A DNA stretch of 64,000 nucleotides from CAVTBT01 sp963733065 (lineage in GTDB: Bacteria; Actinomycetota; Thermoleophilia; Gaiellales; Gaiellaceae): positions 186,001 through 250,000 of the forward strand of contig CAVTBT010000005.1 in NCBI GenBank assembly GCA_963733065.1. Reading direction: 5' to 3'. This document shows, piece by piece, positions 63,902-64,000 of the stretch (within the stretch, counting starts at the first letter, position 1; each line of letters begins with the position of its first letter). The position numbers and the translations under genes are program-made. The notes below the pieces were generated by a model, which worked only from the letters and a program-made list of their open reading frames with translations, had not been told where the DNA came from and searched no databases.

Positions 63902-64000
63902 GAGCAGCCTCGCTGACGGTGCTCGTGAGGTTGTCGACGCCTCGCGGCCGTCAGGCGGCCTGGTGCTCCGACGCGTCGCCTCGGAGGACAACCGGGATGG
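63902..64000 (+). other. Intervening sequence in the tRNA, group I intron-like, truncated by the window end
   Basis: After the anticodon-loop break, CAGCG of the exon (63893-63897) can pair with CGCTG of the insert, as in a P1 helix. A second stem pairs GGTTGTC (about 63,928) with GACAACC (about 63,985), enclosing two smaller hairpins, and is followed by GGGATGG. In small tRNA group I introns of the IC3 type, a P2 hairpin is followed by a similar GGATGG lead-in to P3. The catalytic core would lie beyond the window, so this is only suggestive. Confidence 0.4.

Overview
The window is GC-rich (about 70%), densely packed DNA from one bacterial chromosome. Genes lie on both strands and mostly end in 4-bp ATGA/GTGA/TTGA overlaps. 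The gene set (SigR-like ECF sigma factor with a zinc anti-sigma, class III alcohol dehydrogenase, monofunctional AcnA, OtrA/Tet(M)-type GTPase, hydrolase-cyclase fusion) and the promoter style suggest an actinobacterium, probably of the Thermoleophilia. That placement is inference. Most transcription-unit heads lack a Shine-Dalgarno and carry a TANNNT-like -10 box 5-9 nt before the start codon, so leaderless transcription looks like the rule here.

Layout. 0-8 kb: OsmC, a SufS-like PLP enzyme, an SDR, a DUF3052 protein, a zinc alcohol dehydrogenase, a Na+/H+ antiporter, and a SIS/M16-protease divergent pair. 8-10 kb: an Otr/Tet(M)-family ribosomal protection protein preceded by a 36-codon leader ORF that folds into an attenuator-like hairpin. 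10-16 kb: a frameshifted secreted serine hydrolase, acetyl-CoA synthetase, an M24 peptidase and carboxypeptidase Taq. 16-18 kb: a secreted protein and a membrane protein with four 27-residue repeats. 18-24 kb: an amidohydrolase, a PaoABC-like molybdenum hydroxylase, a cyclophilin lipoprotein and MocA. 24-31 kb: SigR/RsrA-like pair, PRC-barrel-like protein, HMA protein, QueA-like/SDR pair, GAF kinase with LuxR-type regulator, and a glutamate-cysteine ligase-like enzyme. 31-41 kb: patatin, HtrA, a hydrolase-cyclase fusion, Grx-BolA, an APH(6)-like kinase, aconitase and an aldo/keto reductase. 41-43 kb: a candidate structured RNA, a TPP riboswitch and CytX. 43-54 kb: PfkB kinase, PhzF, a kelch protein, broken sugar dehydrogenase and DUF885 genes, SixA, an ABC exporter and a GlcD-like oxidase. 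54-63.9 kb: an eight-gene minus-strand catabolic operon (aminotransferase, aldehyde dehydrogenase, amidohydrolase, CoxS/M/L-type molybdenum hydroxylase, alpha/beta hydrolase, FAD monooxygenase), divergent from a PLP decarboxylase. The window ends inside a tRNA apparently interrupted by a group I-like intron.

Two related palindromic elements (10.03 and 42.89 kb) and a half copy (25.46 kb) have TAGGAGGGT ends. At least ten single-base frame disruptions interrupt otherwise well-conserved genes; whether these are pseudogenes or assembly indels cannot be decided from sequence alone. The decarboxylase, transaminase, dehydrogenase and hydroxylase/monooxygenase set at 54-64 kb reads as a route from an amino acid or amine to an oxidised acid followed by ring or side-chain attack, but the substrate is unknown.
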